A stretch of DNA of 64,000 bases from positions 124,001 to 188,000 of the forward strand of contig OZ255707.1 of NCBI GenBank assembly GCA_965277075.1, read 5' to 3'. The stretch is from Lustribacter sp965277075. GTDB lineage: Bacteria; Vulcanimicrobiota; Vulcanimicrobiia; Vulcanimicrobiales; Vulcanimicrobiaceae. Both the position numbers and the translations under genes were made by a program. Positions 33,500 to 41,312 of this stretch are shown in pieces (positions within the stretch are counted from its first letter, which is position 1; the number at the start of each line of letters is the position of its first letter). Below the pieces are notes generated by a model. That model was given only the letters and a program-made list of their open reading frames with translations. It made no database searches and was not told the origin of the DNA.

Positions 33500-34693
33500 A
33501 CCGACTGCCGGCAATAACGCGCAGATTCTGTACACCGCGACGATGCCGGCAGCATCCGCAAAAAGTCCGAGGACGGCCGCGCCGAGGCCGGCCATGCCGA
33601 ACGCAAAGCCGAAAAACAGGCCGGAGACGGTTCCGACCTTTCCCGGTACGAGTTCTTGAGCGTACACCACGATCGCGGGAAACGCGGAAGCGAGGATGAG
33701 CCCGATCACGACCGTGAGCGGCAAGCTCCAGAACAGATTCACGTACGGAAGCAGCAGCGCAAACGGTAACGCGCCAAGGATGGAAAACCAAATGATGTAC
33801 TTGCGGCCGAAACGATCACCGAGCGGACCGCCCGCGATCGTTCCCACCGCGATGGCGGCGACGAACGCAAAGAGATGAAATTGCGACATCTGCACAGAGA
33901 TGCCGAAGCGCGCGATAAGATAGAACGTCAGATAGTTCGTGATGCTGACCAGGTAGAAGTACTTGGAGAAGACCAAGACGAGCAGAATCGTGATTCCCGC
34001 GGTCACCTTCGCGCGCGGGATCGCCGCGCCGGCGGTTCGTTCGCGGGCGGCTGCCGCGAGCCGTGCAAGGCCGTGATGCCGGTACCACTGCGCCACGTTC
34101 CACAAAATTGCTGTCGCTAACAGCCCAAAGAGCGCGAAGAAGAACAGACTGGACTGTCCCCAACGCACGACGACGATCGCGGCGAGTAGCGGCCCCATCG
34201 CGGAGCCGACGTTCCCGCCGACTTGAAACAGCGATTGCGCAAGCCCATGCCGGCCGCCGGATGCCATGCGTGCAACGCGCGAAGCCTCGGGGTGGAACAC
34301 GGCCGATGCGACGCCCAGCAAACACGCTCCGGCCAACAGTGTGGCGTAGTCGTTGCTGATCGCCAAGACGCACAGTCCGGCCATCGCGAACAACGTCCCT
34401 ATCGGCAATGCGAGCGGCATCGGCCGTTTGTCCGCAAAGGCCCCGATGAGCGGTTGCAGGAGTGACGCCGTGACTTGATAGGCGAGCGAGATAAAGCCGA
34501 TCTGCGCGAAATTTAAGCGCAGGGCAACTTTCAAGTTGGGATAGATCGCAGGCAACAGCGACTGCAGCATGTCGTTGCTGAAGTGACAGAAACTGATCGC
34601 CACGAGCACGCCGAAGGATGTGGTCGCGAGCGCACCCGGCCGCGTGACGGCTGCTCTTAGGACGGGCTGACTCGTTTCTCGAGTTGCCGCCAT
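33467..34693 (-). CDS. fsr: MFS exporter, fosmidomycin-resistance (Fsr) family
   Basis: 408 residues from ATG 34693, about twelve membrane segments. The signature FHPEASRVARMASGGRHGLAQSLFQVGGNVGSAMGPLLA is nearly diagnostic of Fsr. The N-terminal GVLVAISFCHFSNDMLQSLLPAIYP and the cytoplasmic loop GDRFGRKYIIW also fit. Proton-driven efflux of fosmidomycin-like or other small compounds from the cytoplasm. The frame is intact although neighbours on both sides are decayed. It overlaps the 3' end of iclR-like (convergent). Confidence 0.92.
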   Translation of the reverse strand: MAATRETSQPVLRAAVTRPGALATTSFGVLVAISFCHFSNDMLQSLLPAIYPNLKVALRLNFAQIGFISLAYQVTASLLQPLIGAFADKRPMPLALPIGTLFAMAGLCVLAISNDYATLLAGACLLGVASAVFHPEASRVARMASGGRHGLAQSLFQVGGNVGSAMGPLLAAIVVVRWGQSSLFFFALFGLLATAILWNVAQWYRHHGLARLAAAARERTAGAAIPRAKVTAGITILLVLVFSKYFYLVSITNYLTFYLIARFGISVQMSQFHLFAFVAAIAVGTIAGGPLGDRFGRKYIIWFSILGALPFALLLPYVNLFWSLPLTVVIGLILASAFPAIVVYAQELVPGKVGTVSGLFFGFAFGMAGLGAAVLGLFADAAGIVAVYRICALLPAVGLLAALLPRVE

Positions 34694-34703
34694 TACGACG
34701 GCG

Positions 34704-34880
34704 CTACGGTCGGTCGAGGCTCGATTTGTTACCGAGAAGCGCCTTGATCAGGGCCGCGATGCCAGGTCTGCGCAGGCGCCGATCGGCGAAGCGTCGATCA
34801 TTCGCCACCGGCACCTCGACACGGCGGCGCTCGGTAGCCCGCCGCGCGGGTGCCTCTTGGGGTGGGTGTTCGGACGTCAT
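34704..34880 (-). CDS. Hypothetical small basic protein
   Basis: 58 residues if started at ATG 34880; the frame is open to 34934. The sequence is very basic (RRATERRRVEVPVANDRRFADRRLRRPGIAALIK), with no recognised domain. It lies 11 bases before fsr on the same strand, which is the only support for it being expressed. It may be a spurious ORF. The 34.9-35.0 kb stretch around it shows nothing else. Confidence 0.3.
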   Translation of the reverse strand: MTSEHPPQEAPARRATERRRVEVPVANDRRFADRRLRRPGIAALIKALLGNKSSLDRP

Positions 34881-34997
34881 AGAGCCCGTCTTCCCGTCGA
34901 AGGCTCGCGTGCTCCTTGCAGCGATCGATGCCACGCCCTTCGCGGTCTGAGCGGCACAGCGGACCTGAAGCGAATGAGGAGACGGTGCTCAGCTGGG

Positions 34998-35360
34998 TTA
35001 GGCGCTTTCCCAAGGGTTGAAGAGCTCGATATCGGCCGCCTGAAAGTCCGAGATAAAAGTTGAGAGATCGACTTCGCGTGGCAAATCCATCGTTCGTTCG
35101 ACCCGGATATTTGCGCCCCGCAGGCGGGAAGCGGCAAAGAAGTCGGCGAGATTGATGCTGCGTTTCGACTTCTGCTCCCATTCCGAGACCGCGACAACCA
35201 CAACGGCCCGGGAACCATTTCGAGCGATAACTTGCGGGCCATCGTCGATCGCCTCGTCGATTAGCTCGCTAAGGTGCGCCTTGGCTTCCGAAACCGCCCA
35301 CGTCTCAGCGGCATCTCGTGCCGGGCGGTTGGAGTTGGTCTCGATGGTCATCATAGTCAT
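34998..35360 (-). CDS. Phd/YefM-family antitoxin-like protein, no toxin beside it
   Basis: 120 residues from ATG 35360 (other ATGs at 35354 and 35351). The middle reads TWAVSEAKAHLSELIDEAIDDGPQVIARNGSRAVVVVAVSEWEQK, the Phd/YefM DNA-binding fold, followed by a toxin-binding-like tail (SINLADFFAASRLRGANIRVERTMDLPREVDLSTF). No toxin ORF is seen downstream on the same strand (34.7-35.0 kb) or upstream, so it is an orphan antitoxin or the toxin was lost in the local erosion. Confidence 0.8.
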   Translation of the reverse strand: MTMMTIETNSNRPARDAAETWAVSEAKAHLSELIDEAIDDGPQVIARNGSRAVVVVAVSEWEQKSKRSINLADFFAASRLRGANIRVERTMDLPREVDLSTFISDFQAADIELFNPWESA

Positions 35361-35466
35361 TTTAGCGAGGTCAGGAGCCGTTCGCAACCGCGGTCGCTCT
35401 GTCGTCGTCCTCCACAAACCTACCGATACGCCTTTTTCACTTAATGAAGCGGGCATTCGCGAGGTC

Positions 35467-36570
35467 TTATTTGCGAAGGCGATCGGCGAGCCAGTCGAAC
35501 ATCTCAGCCGCGGCGTGGCGCCAATCGTCGTAATTGCAATGCATCGCGCCCGGACCGTCGTAAACGCGCAGTGTTTTGTCTCGACTGCCGAGAGCGGCGA
35601 AGAAACGCCGCGCGCCGCCGACGTTCATGATGCGGTCGTCCAGCCCGTGCGTAACGAAGGCCGGACACGTTATCTTCGAGGCGACCTCTTGTAAGTCGAA
35701 CGCCTGCAACGCTTGGCGCGCCGTCGCGTCGTCGTGAGTCCCGGTGATCCAGCGCAGCTGCGGTTGAATCGGCGGAAAGTGATCGTAGATGTCCGGCAGC
35801 AAACTCATAATGCCGGACCAGCACACGAGCGCCTTGACCCGTTCGTCGAAGGCCGCTGCCCGCGGTGCATAATAGCCGCCGAGACTAATTCCGACCAGGG
35901 CGATGCGGTCGGCGTCGATCTCCGGCTGTTCGGAAAGCCAGTCGAGCGCAGTACGGACCGGAATTTCGTAATCATATCGTGTCGCAATCCCGTTGAGATA
36001 GATGGCGGAGCCGCGACCCGGCGTGTCGAGCAGTAGCATCGCCATGCCGCGTTCGACCAGACCGAGACCGCTGAAGTAATTTTCCTCGGCGTAAGAATCT
36101 GCGCCGCCGACAGAAACACGCCCGGCACCTTCGTGCCGCGTGGCGTCGGGGGAAGGCAAAGGTAAACCATCATACGTCGCGTCGCCGTCGCGCACGGCGA
36201 TCGTGCGAATCTCCGGCTGATGTAGGGCGGCTCCGCGCCGACAACTTGCCTGAGCGCGCCGAAATGCGTTCGCCCGGCGCGGGTCACCGCCCGACGCGAA
36301 GACATCACTCTGTCGAAAGTATTGCGCCGCATGGAACGAGCGCGACCGCGCCGTTTGCCGGTGACCGGCGGCGTGCGCCACGGATGCTTCCGCGTCGACG
36401 CGCTCCGCGAGCGTATACTACGCCGTGGTCCAGCCCTCGACATCACCCGGCGTAAGAAGCCGGCAGACGTCGTCAATTTCGAAGATGTCGCCGCCTCCAA
36501 CGGCAGCCTCAGCCGCGAGACGCAATGTCTGTGCACCGAATGCATCGACCGGCGAGAGGAAGTCGATCAT
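35467..36570 (-). pseudogene. FrsA/dihydroxypseudooxynicotine-hydrolase-like alpha/beta hydrolase with several frameshifts
   Basis: The N-terminus begins at ATG 36570 (MIDFLSPVDAFGAQTLRL ... GDVEGWTTA), reaches TAG at 36418 and moves by an indel to another frame (TLAERVDAEASV ... AAQYFRQSDVF ... IRTIAVRDGDATYDG). A short third-frame segment (MVYLCLPPTPRGTKVPGVFL) follows, then GGADSYAEENYFSG to the end. The C-terminal catalytic elements are intact: VGISLGGYYAPR nucleophile elbow, HGLDDRIM acid, GAMHCN histidine. At least three indels are needed to restore the protein. It overlaps the upstream tetR by four bases, so it was its operon partner. Confidence 0.8.
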
Positions 36571-37169
36571 GCCTTCACCGCCGCCAGCACGAAGTCGAGC
36601 GCGTACGTCGCATGTTCGTGCAGAAGTTCTTTGTCGCGCTGTGGTCGCCTTGCCCAAAGATGCCGGACGTTCGTCATGACGTTGAAGTAGTGGAGGCAGA
36701 CGCCCATCACGTTGACCGCGGCGTGCCGCGGATCAGTCGCGCGGAAGGCACCGCTTGCGATCCCCCGTTCGATGATCGTTACGAGCATGGTGCTTGCCCC
36801 ACTCTGACCGTAAAACCGCCCACGGTTTTGAATATTCTCGAGGGCAAAGAGCGGAGCGATATACGGCTTTCGATTCATCTGTTCGAGCAGCCGGACCACG
36901 AATGCTTGTAACGCGTCGAGCGGCGGCAACGCGTGCAGCGATTCGAAGTTCATGCCGCGAGCACGCTCGCGATGAATGCGTTCGAGAACGGCAGCATACA
37001 GTTTGTCTTTCGTGCCGAAATAGTAGTTGATCATCGCCTTGGTGATGCCGACATCTTCGGCAATGCGCTCGGTGCGAGCGCCGCGCAAGCCGTCCTCCGC
37101 GAACGCTCTCTCGGCGGCATCAAGAATTGCCGTTCGCGTGTCGATGCTGATCGCTGGCATGTGTCCCAT
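36567..37169 (-). CDS. TetR-family transcriptional regulator
   Basis: 200 residues from ATG 37169 (or 37160). N-terminal HTH: RTAILDAAERAFAEDGLRGARTERIAEDVGITKAMINYYFGTKDKLYAAVL, the standard TetR DNA-binding module. The C-terminal ligand domain includes MVTIIERGI-like helices (TIIERGIASGAFRATDPRHAAVNVMG), as in AcrR/CecR-type members. Its stop overlaps the ATG of the hydrolase pseudogene (ATGA). A palindrome lies in the divergent gap to the NIPSNAP gene. Probably controls both directions. Confidence 0.92.
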   Translation of the reverse strand: MGHMPAISIDTRTAILDAAERAFAEDGLRGARTERIAEDVGITKAMINYYFGTKDKLYAAVLERIHRERARGMNFESLHALPPLDALQAFVVRLLEQMNRKPYIAPLFALENIQNRGRFYGQSGASTMLVTIIERGIASGAFRATDPRHAAVNVMGVCLHYFNVMTNVRHLWARRPQRDKELLHEHATYALDFVLAAVKA

Positions 37170-37237
37170 TATCCAAACCCCAGGGCCCGAATGCCTGCAC
37201 TTGGAGCATTGACATCATGTTCGGTCGTCCGTAGCAT

Positions 37238-37259
37238 CGACTAACCATTTGTTTAGTCG
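37238..37259. promoter_or_regulatory. Inverted repeat in tetR/NIPSNAP gap, candidate TetR operator
   Basis: CGACTAA (37238-37244) and TTAGTCG (37253-37259) flank eight bases; two further inner base pairs match. The site lies between divergent tetR (start 37169) and the NIPSNAP-FMO operon (start 37287), the usual place for a TetR operator. Confidence 0.6.
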
Positions 37260-37286
37260 CGCCGCCGGCGCGGTTACGGAGTCGCC

Positions 37287-37604
37287 ATGATTGTCGAGAT
37301 GCGGTCCTACACATTCCATCCGGGCAAAGCCGGAGAGTACCTCAAGCTCGTCGCCGACGAAGCAATCGCGGTTCAAGAGGAATATCTCGGGAAGTCGGTC
37401 GGCTACTATAGTTCCGATATTGGTCCGCAGAATAATGTCATTCACATGTGGGCGTACGAAGACTACGCGGATCGCGAACGTCGTCGCGACGAACTCGATC
37501 GCCAGCCGGCATGGAAGGCATTTCAGCCGAAGACTTCGCCGCTGATTCAATCGTTCGAAACGCGGATTTTGATCCCGGCGCCGTTCTATACGCCAAAGCG
37601 TTGA
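37287..37604 (+). CDS. NIPSNAP-family small protein
   Basis: 105 residues from ATG 37287. The start MIVEMRSYTFHPGKAGEYL, the central GYYSSDIGPQNNVIHMWAYEDYADRERRRDEL and the end TSPLIQSFETRILIPAPF are the standard NIPSNAP (dimeric alpha-beta barrel) pattern. Often encoded with aromatic or alkaloid degradation enzymes; precise activity unclear. The following FAD monooxygenase starts at a TTGA overlap with its stop. A truncated copy of the same kind of gene lies at 39827. Confidence 0.9.
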   Translation: MIVEMRSYTFHPGKAGEYLKLVADEAIAVQEEYLGKSVGYYSSDIGPQNNVIHMWAYEDYADRERRRDELDRQPAWKAFQPKTSPLIQSFETRILIPAPFYTPKR

Positions 37605-38812
37605 CGGCGAGCGATCGCGTCCTCATCGTCGGCGGCGGCCCGGTCGGTATCTATACGGGTTTGGCGCTCGCACGTGCCGACGTACCCGTGACGATATTCG
37701 ACGCTCTCGCGGAACCCGCGCGCGACCATCGCGCCGCGACGTTGCAACCGTCCACGCTCGAACTCATCGCCGAGCTCGGCGTCATTCCGGCGATCCTCGA
37801 ACAGGGCCTGAAGTCACACGTGTTTCAGTGGCGCGATCTCGTGGCCAACGAGATCATCGAATTCGATTACGGATTGTTAGCCGAAGAGTGCCCCTACCCG
37901 TACGTCATTCAACTCGAACAACATCGGACGGTTCTGGCCGCTCTGAGCGTTGCCGCCTCCGAGCCGTCGTTCGATCTTCAACGGCCCGTTCGCGTACTGG
38001 AGGTTCGGCACGACGCCGATGGCGCCGAAGTCGACATCGAGCGCGCCGACGGAACACACGAAGCTCATCGCGGGCGCTATCTCATCGGCTGCGACGGCGG
38101 CAGCAGCCTCGTTCGAAAAACGATGAGCGTGTCGTTCGAGGGCTTTACCTGGCCCGAGCGCTTCAATATCATCTCGACGACCTTTGATTTTGCATCGCTC
38201 GGATTTCGCTTCCGCAATTACTGCCCGCATCCGGAGCGCTGGACGTCCTTCATGAAGGTACCAGGCGACGACTTCAAAGGGTTGTGGCGATGCGTCTTTC
38301 CCGCTCATGAGGACGAGAGCGACGAATTGGTCATGAGCGATGCGTGGGTGCTAGCTCGCCTGCAGGAACGCTTCGCCGATGGCGGCCCGTACCCGCTGGT
38401 GCACCGTAATATGTATCCGGTCCATCAACGCGTCGCCGGCAGATTCGTCCTTGGACGTCTTGCGATCGCGGGCGATTCTGCGCACGTCAACAATCCGGTC
38501 GGTGGTATCGGCATGAACAGCGGTATTCAGGACGGGTTGAATCTCGCGCGCAAGCTCATTGCGATTTGGAACGGTGCTGAGGCCGAGCCGTTGCTGAACC
38601 GATATGATCGGCAGCGTCGTGAGACGGCCGTCAATTTCGTGCAAGCGCAGTCGATTGCGAGCAAGAAAACACTCGAAGAGCGCGATCCGGCGGTTCGCGA
38701 AAACAATATTGCCGATCTGCGCCACAAAGCGTCCAATATGGAACTCGCTCGAGATTACGTTCGGAGAAGCTCCCTGCTCACCATGTGGCGCACGTCCGAA
38801 GCGACCGCGTAG
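37601..38812 (+). CDS. FAD-dependent aromatic hydroxylase (PheA/TfdB/MhpA type)
   Basis: 403 residues from TTG 37601 overlapping the NIPSNAP stop (TTGA); the frame is open back to 37448 only within NIPSNAP. GxGxxG FAD motif DRVLIVGGGPVGIYTGLALARA, DG motif YLIGCDGGSSLVRK, and GD motif RLAIAGDSAHVNNPVGGIGMNSGIQDGLNLARKL are all intact. NAD(P)H-dependent ring hydroxylation of a phenolic compound. It is shorter than PheA/MhpA because the C-terminal thioredoxin-like domain is absent. Followed after 8 bases by a binding protein. Confidence 0.9.
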   Translation: MTASDRVLIVGGGPVGIYTGLALARADVPVTIFDALAEPARDHRAATLQPSTLELIAELGVIPAILEQGLKSHVFQWRDLVANEIIEFDYGLLAEECPYPYVIQLEQHRTVLAALSVAASEPSFDLQRPVRVLEVRHDADGAEVDIERADGTHEAHRGRYLIGCDGGSSLVRKTMSVSFEGFTWPERFNIISTTFDFASLGFRFRNYCPHPERWTSFMKVPGDDFKGLWRCVFPAHEDESDELVMSDAWVLARLQERFADGGPYPLVHRNMYPVHQRVAGRFVLGRLAIAGDSAHVNNPVGGIGMNSGIQDGLNLARKLIAIWNGAEAEPLLNRYDRQRRETAVNFVQAQSIASKKTLEERDPAVRENNIADLRHKASNMELARDYVRRSSLLTMWRTSEATA

Positions 38813-38820
38813 GAGACCTT

Positions 38821-39798
38821 GTGATCGTTGCTCGTCCAGCTATCGGCGGTCGGCGTTGCGCCGCACTCGTTGCGTGTTTGTTCGTTCTGCTTGTTCCATC
38901 GGTGGTGCCGGCCGCGGAAACACCGATAGCGGTGAACCTCGCGACCATCGCGACTGATATCGGCGGCGAAGCGTATTATGCGAAAGACATGGGTTTTTTT
39001 ACAAAAGCAGGGCTCGACGTCACCATCACCCCGTTTCAAAACGGTGCGCAGATGGCCGCGGCAGTCGTTTCGGGCGCGGAAGACATCGGGTTTTCAAACG
39101 GGATCGCGCTCTCGACAGCCCGAGAGCGCGGGCTCGCGTTCACAATCGTCGCGCCGGCCAACATGCACGTCGATAGCGCTCCGACAACCGGTATCATCGC
39201 CGTCCTCAAGACGAGCTCGATCGGGGGCGCGAAGGACTTGGCCGGGAAGACGATTGCGGTCGGCGGCTTGAACCAAATCGCCGATACCGCAACGAAGGCG
39301 TGGATCGACAAGAACGGCGGCGATTCGAGCAAGTCGCGTTATCTCGAGATGCCGCTGGCTGCGATGTCGGCGGCGCTGCAGGCGGGCCGGATCGATGTGG
39401 CGGTCTTGGACACCAACAACGACGTGACCCACGGGAAAGCTGACGACCCGCTGCGCAGAATCGGCAGTTCGTTCGATGCCATTTCGCCGCGTTTCATCGC
39501 TTCGATGTGGTTTACGTCGGCTGACTGGGCGGCGAAACATCCAGCCGCCGCGCGTGCGTTCGTGCAGGCCATGCACGAGACGGCAACGTGGGCAAATTCG
39601 CATCACCGTGAGTCTGCGCAGATCCTGGCGAAATACACGGGCGAGCCGCTCGAGCGGCTTTCCAATGTGCAACGCGTGACATACGGCGAGCGGGTCACGG
39701 ACGAGCTGGTGCAGCCGGAGATCGACGCCGCTGCAAAATATGGCTTGATCAAGTCGAGGTTTCCAGCAGCGGACATCATCTATAGCGGATCGCGTTGA
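38821..39798 (+). CDS. NMT1/SsuA-like substrate-binding protein
   Basis: 325 residues from GTG 38821 with AGGAGA eight bases upstream. Signal: CAALVACLFVLLVPSVVPAAE. Mature: VNLATIATDIGGEAYYAKDMGFFTKAGLDVTITPF, SGAEDIGFSNGIALSTARERG, LAGKTIAVGGLNQ, family motif WIDKNGGDSSKSRYLEMPL, C-terminal AAKYGLIKSRFPAADIIYSG. Cotranscribed with NIPSNAP and the FAD hydroxylase, so likely captures the phenolic substrate in the periplasm. A truncated NIPSNAP-like start follows 28 bases later. Confidence 0.9.
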   Translation: MIVARPAIGGRRCAALVACLFVLLVPSVVPAAETPIAVNLATIATDIGGEAYYAKDMGFFTKAGLDVTITPFQNGAQMAAAVVSGAEDIGFSNGIALSTARERGLAFTIVAPANMHVDSAPTTGIIAVLKTSSIGGAKDLAGKTIAVGGLNQIADTATKAWIDKNGGDSSKSRYLEMPLAAMSAALQAGRIDVAVLDTNNDVTHGKADDPLRRIGSSFDAISPRFIASMWFTSADWAAKHPAAARAFVQAMHETATWANSHHRESAQILAKYTGEPLERLSNVQRVTYGERVTDELVQPEIDAAAKYGLIKSRFPAADIIYSGSR

Positions 39799-39826
39799 GT
39801 GCCGAATCTGACGGAGGCCGAGGGGC

Positions 39827-39988
39827 ATGATCGTCGAGATGCGATCCTACTTGCTCAAAGCCGGTGCGGTTCCGGCTCCAGTCGCAAGAGATGTGCATTT
39901 TGAAGCCCGCGGCTTTTTTCACGCCGTAGGCCGGGACGTCGCCTCCCGTGCTACGGCGTGTCGAGCTTTGCGAAGATTGTAGCTAGAT
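39827..39988 (+). pseudogene. NIPSNAP-like gene, only the first ~16 codons recognisable
   Basis: ATG 39827, preceded by GGAGG (39815-39819), encodes MIVEMRSYLLKAGAVP, matching the NIPSNAP start at 37287 (MIVEMRSYTFHPGKAG). The rest (APVARDVHFEARGFFHA...) has no NIPSNAP likeness and stops at 39988 inside the convergent Uma2 gene. A truncated duplicate cassette end, or the scar where a following module was deleted. Confidence 0.6.
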
Positions 39989-40490
39989 CGATCGTGAGGC
40001 TTGGGAAATCGTCGGATTGGTAGGTGTCGGTCATGTTGCAATCGCGCGGAGGTGCGCCCAGCGTAAAAGCGCGCATCGTTCGGCGTATCGGATCGACGAT
40101 GAGAACGAGAGACGTTCCAGCGGACAGGTACACTTCGCGTTTGTGATCGACGTCGATGGCGCGATCTCCAGGTGAAAGAATTTCGACGACGATATCCGGG
40201 GCGAGCGGTGGATACTCTCGAAACTCCTCGGAAAGTGCGCTGAGTCTATCGGCAGCGATGTAGGCAACGTCGGGTACGAGCGGACGCGGTTCCTCACCGC
40301 GCGGCGCGACGTAAAACTGCCACTCTGTTCCGACCGAGCCGCGTTCGTGAGCCCAGTCGTCGAGAATTCGGTAGAAGCTGCCCTGCAACACGGCGTGCCG
40401 CCGGGTCGGGCTCATCTTCTGAAGCGCCCGACCGCGGACCCATTCGTAGGCGGGTTTGTCGTCCGGGACGAGGATCGTTCCGACGTGCAT
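39951..40490 (-). CDS. Uma2-family (DUF820) putative PD-(D/E)XK endonuclease
   Basis: 179 residues from ATG 40490; the open frame to 40622 is unlikely coding. Uma2 pattern: YEWVRGRALQKMSPTRRHAVLQGSFYRILDDWA, then LVPDVAYIAADRL with the metal Asp, PDIVVEILSPGDRAIDVDHKREVYLSAGTSLVLIVDP (E-x-x-SP and D-x-x-K motif). These stand-alone nuclease-like genes occur in many copies in cyanobacteria, Chloroflexota and related soil lineages; biological role not established. Intact. Confidence 0.9.
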   Translation of the reverse strand: MHVGTILVPDDKPAYEWVRGRALQKMSPTRRHAVLQGSFYRILDDWAHERGSVGTEWQFYVAPRGEEPRPLVPDVAYIAADRLSALSEEFREYPPLAPDIVVEILSPGDRAIDVDHKREVYLSAGTSLVLIVDPIRRTMRAFTLGAPPRDCNMTDTYQSDDFPSLTIDLATIFAKLDTP

Positions 40491-40688
40491 GGTTGCTCCG
40501 ATTCTAGCACATCGTTCGTTCACACGACGGATCACAACAGCAAGGGCGGATCGGTGGCTCGAGAGCGACGCTAGGTGTGAAGTGCCTTTTCTACCGCTTC
40601 GTGGTCTCGGGAAATCGCGCAAAGTAAGACGCGCCGCAATCGCTGCGAACGATTCGATTAGAACGCGAAGCGGATCGCGTGCGGACGG

Positions 40689-41312
40689 TTACGGATTGAT
40701 TCGCGACATCGTCGTTACGCGCTGAACGATCGCGAGCGTTGCACATAACCAGCCGCACCCGAAGAGCAGGCCGCCGCCGACATCGGTGAGGTAGTGCGCG
40801 CCGAGCGCGAGGCGTGACCAGGGAATGCCGGCCAGGCATGCGCCGAGGATAATTGCGAGCGGAATCGCGAGCGGGCGCGGAACGATTCCCGAACGTACGA
40901 CCAGCAGCAGCAGCGCAAGATAGAACGCGATCGTCGTGACCGCATGTCCGCTCGGATACGAGTAGTCCGTTTCGCGCAAGACGAGCCAGTGGCTGGGACG
41001 CGCGCGATGAAAAATGCCCTTGATTCCGGCGACGACGCCTTGCGAGACGACCTGTGAGACGAACAGCAGAACGATCACGCGCAGATCGCCGCGCAACGCG
41101 ATCGTGATCGCTGCAGCGACGACGGCGACGAGCGAGAGGACGTACCAGCGCCCAAGCAGCGTGAAGAACGCCGCGAGCGGTACCGCTTCGCCGCGGACCA
41201 TGCCGCCGGCGACGTCGAGTGCGCCGGGCGGCCGTCCGGCGACGTACGTGCCGAGCAGCGCGAAGGCGAAGAAGCACGCTACCGCGACGATCCATAAGCG
41301 CTGCTCGCTCAT
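40689..41312 (-). CDS. PAP2-family membrane phosphatase
   Basis: 207 residues, about six membrane segments. The acid-phosphatase motifs are present: KGIFHRARPSHW (K-x6-RP), DYSYPSGHAVTT (PSGH) and SRLALGAHYLTDVGGGLLFG (SR-x5-H-x3-D). Such proteins dephosphorylate phosphatidic acid, undecaprenyl pyrophosphate or similar lipids on the outer face of the inner membrane. The start overlaps the stop of the upstream diacylglycerol-kinase-family gene by four bases, so a kinase/phosphatase lipid pair is cotranscribed. Confidence 0.92.
   Translation of the reverse strand: MSEQRLWIVAVACFFAFALLGTYVAGRPPGALDVAGGMVRGEAVPLAAFFTLLGRWYVLSLVAVVAAAITIALRGDLRVIVLLFVSQVVSQGVVAGIKGIFHRARPSHWLVLRETDYSYPSGHAVTTIAFYLALLLLVVRSGIVPRPLAIPLAIILGACLAGIPWSRLALGAHYLTDVGGGLLFGCGWLCATLAIVQRVTTMSRINP

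Noticed and set aside
34704..34934. Small basic ORF as toxin partner of the Phd antitoxin
   Set aside because: It shows no Doc, RelE or PIN features and is downstream by 64 bases with no overlap; kept only as a low-confidence hypothetical.
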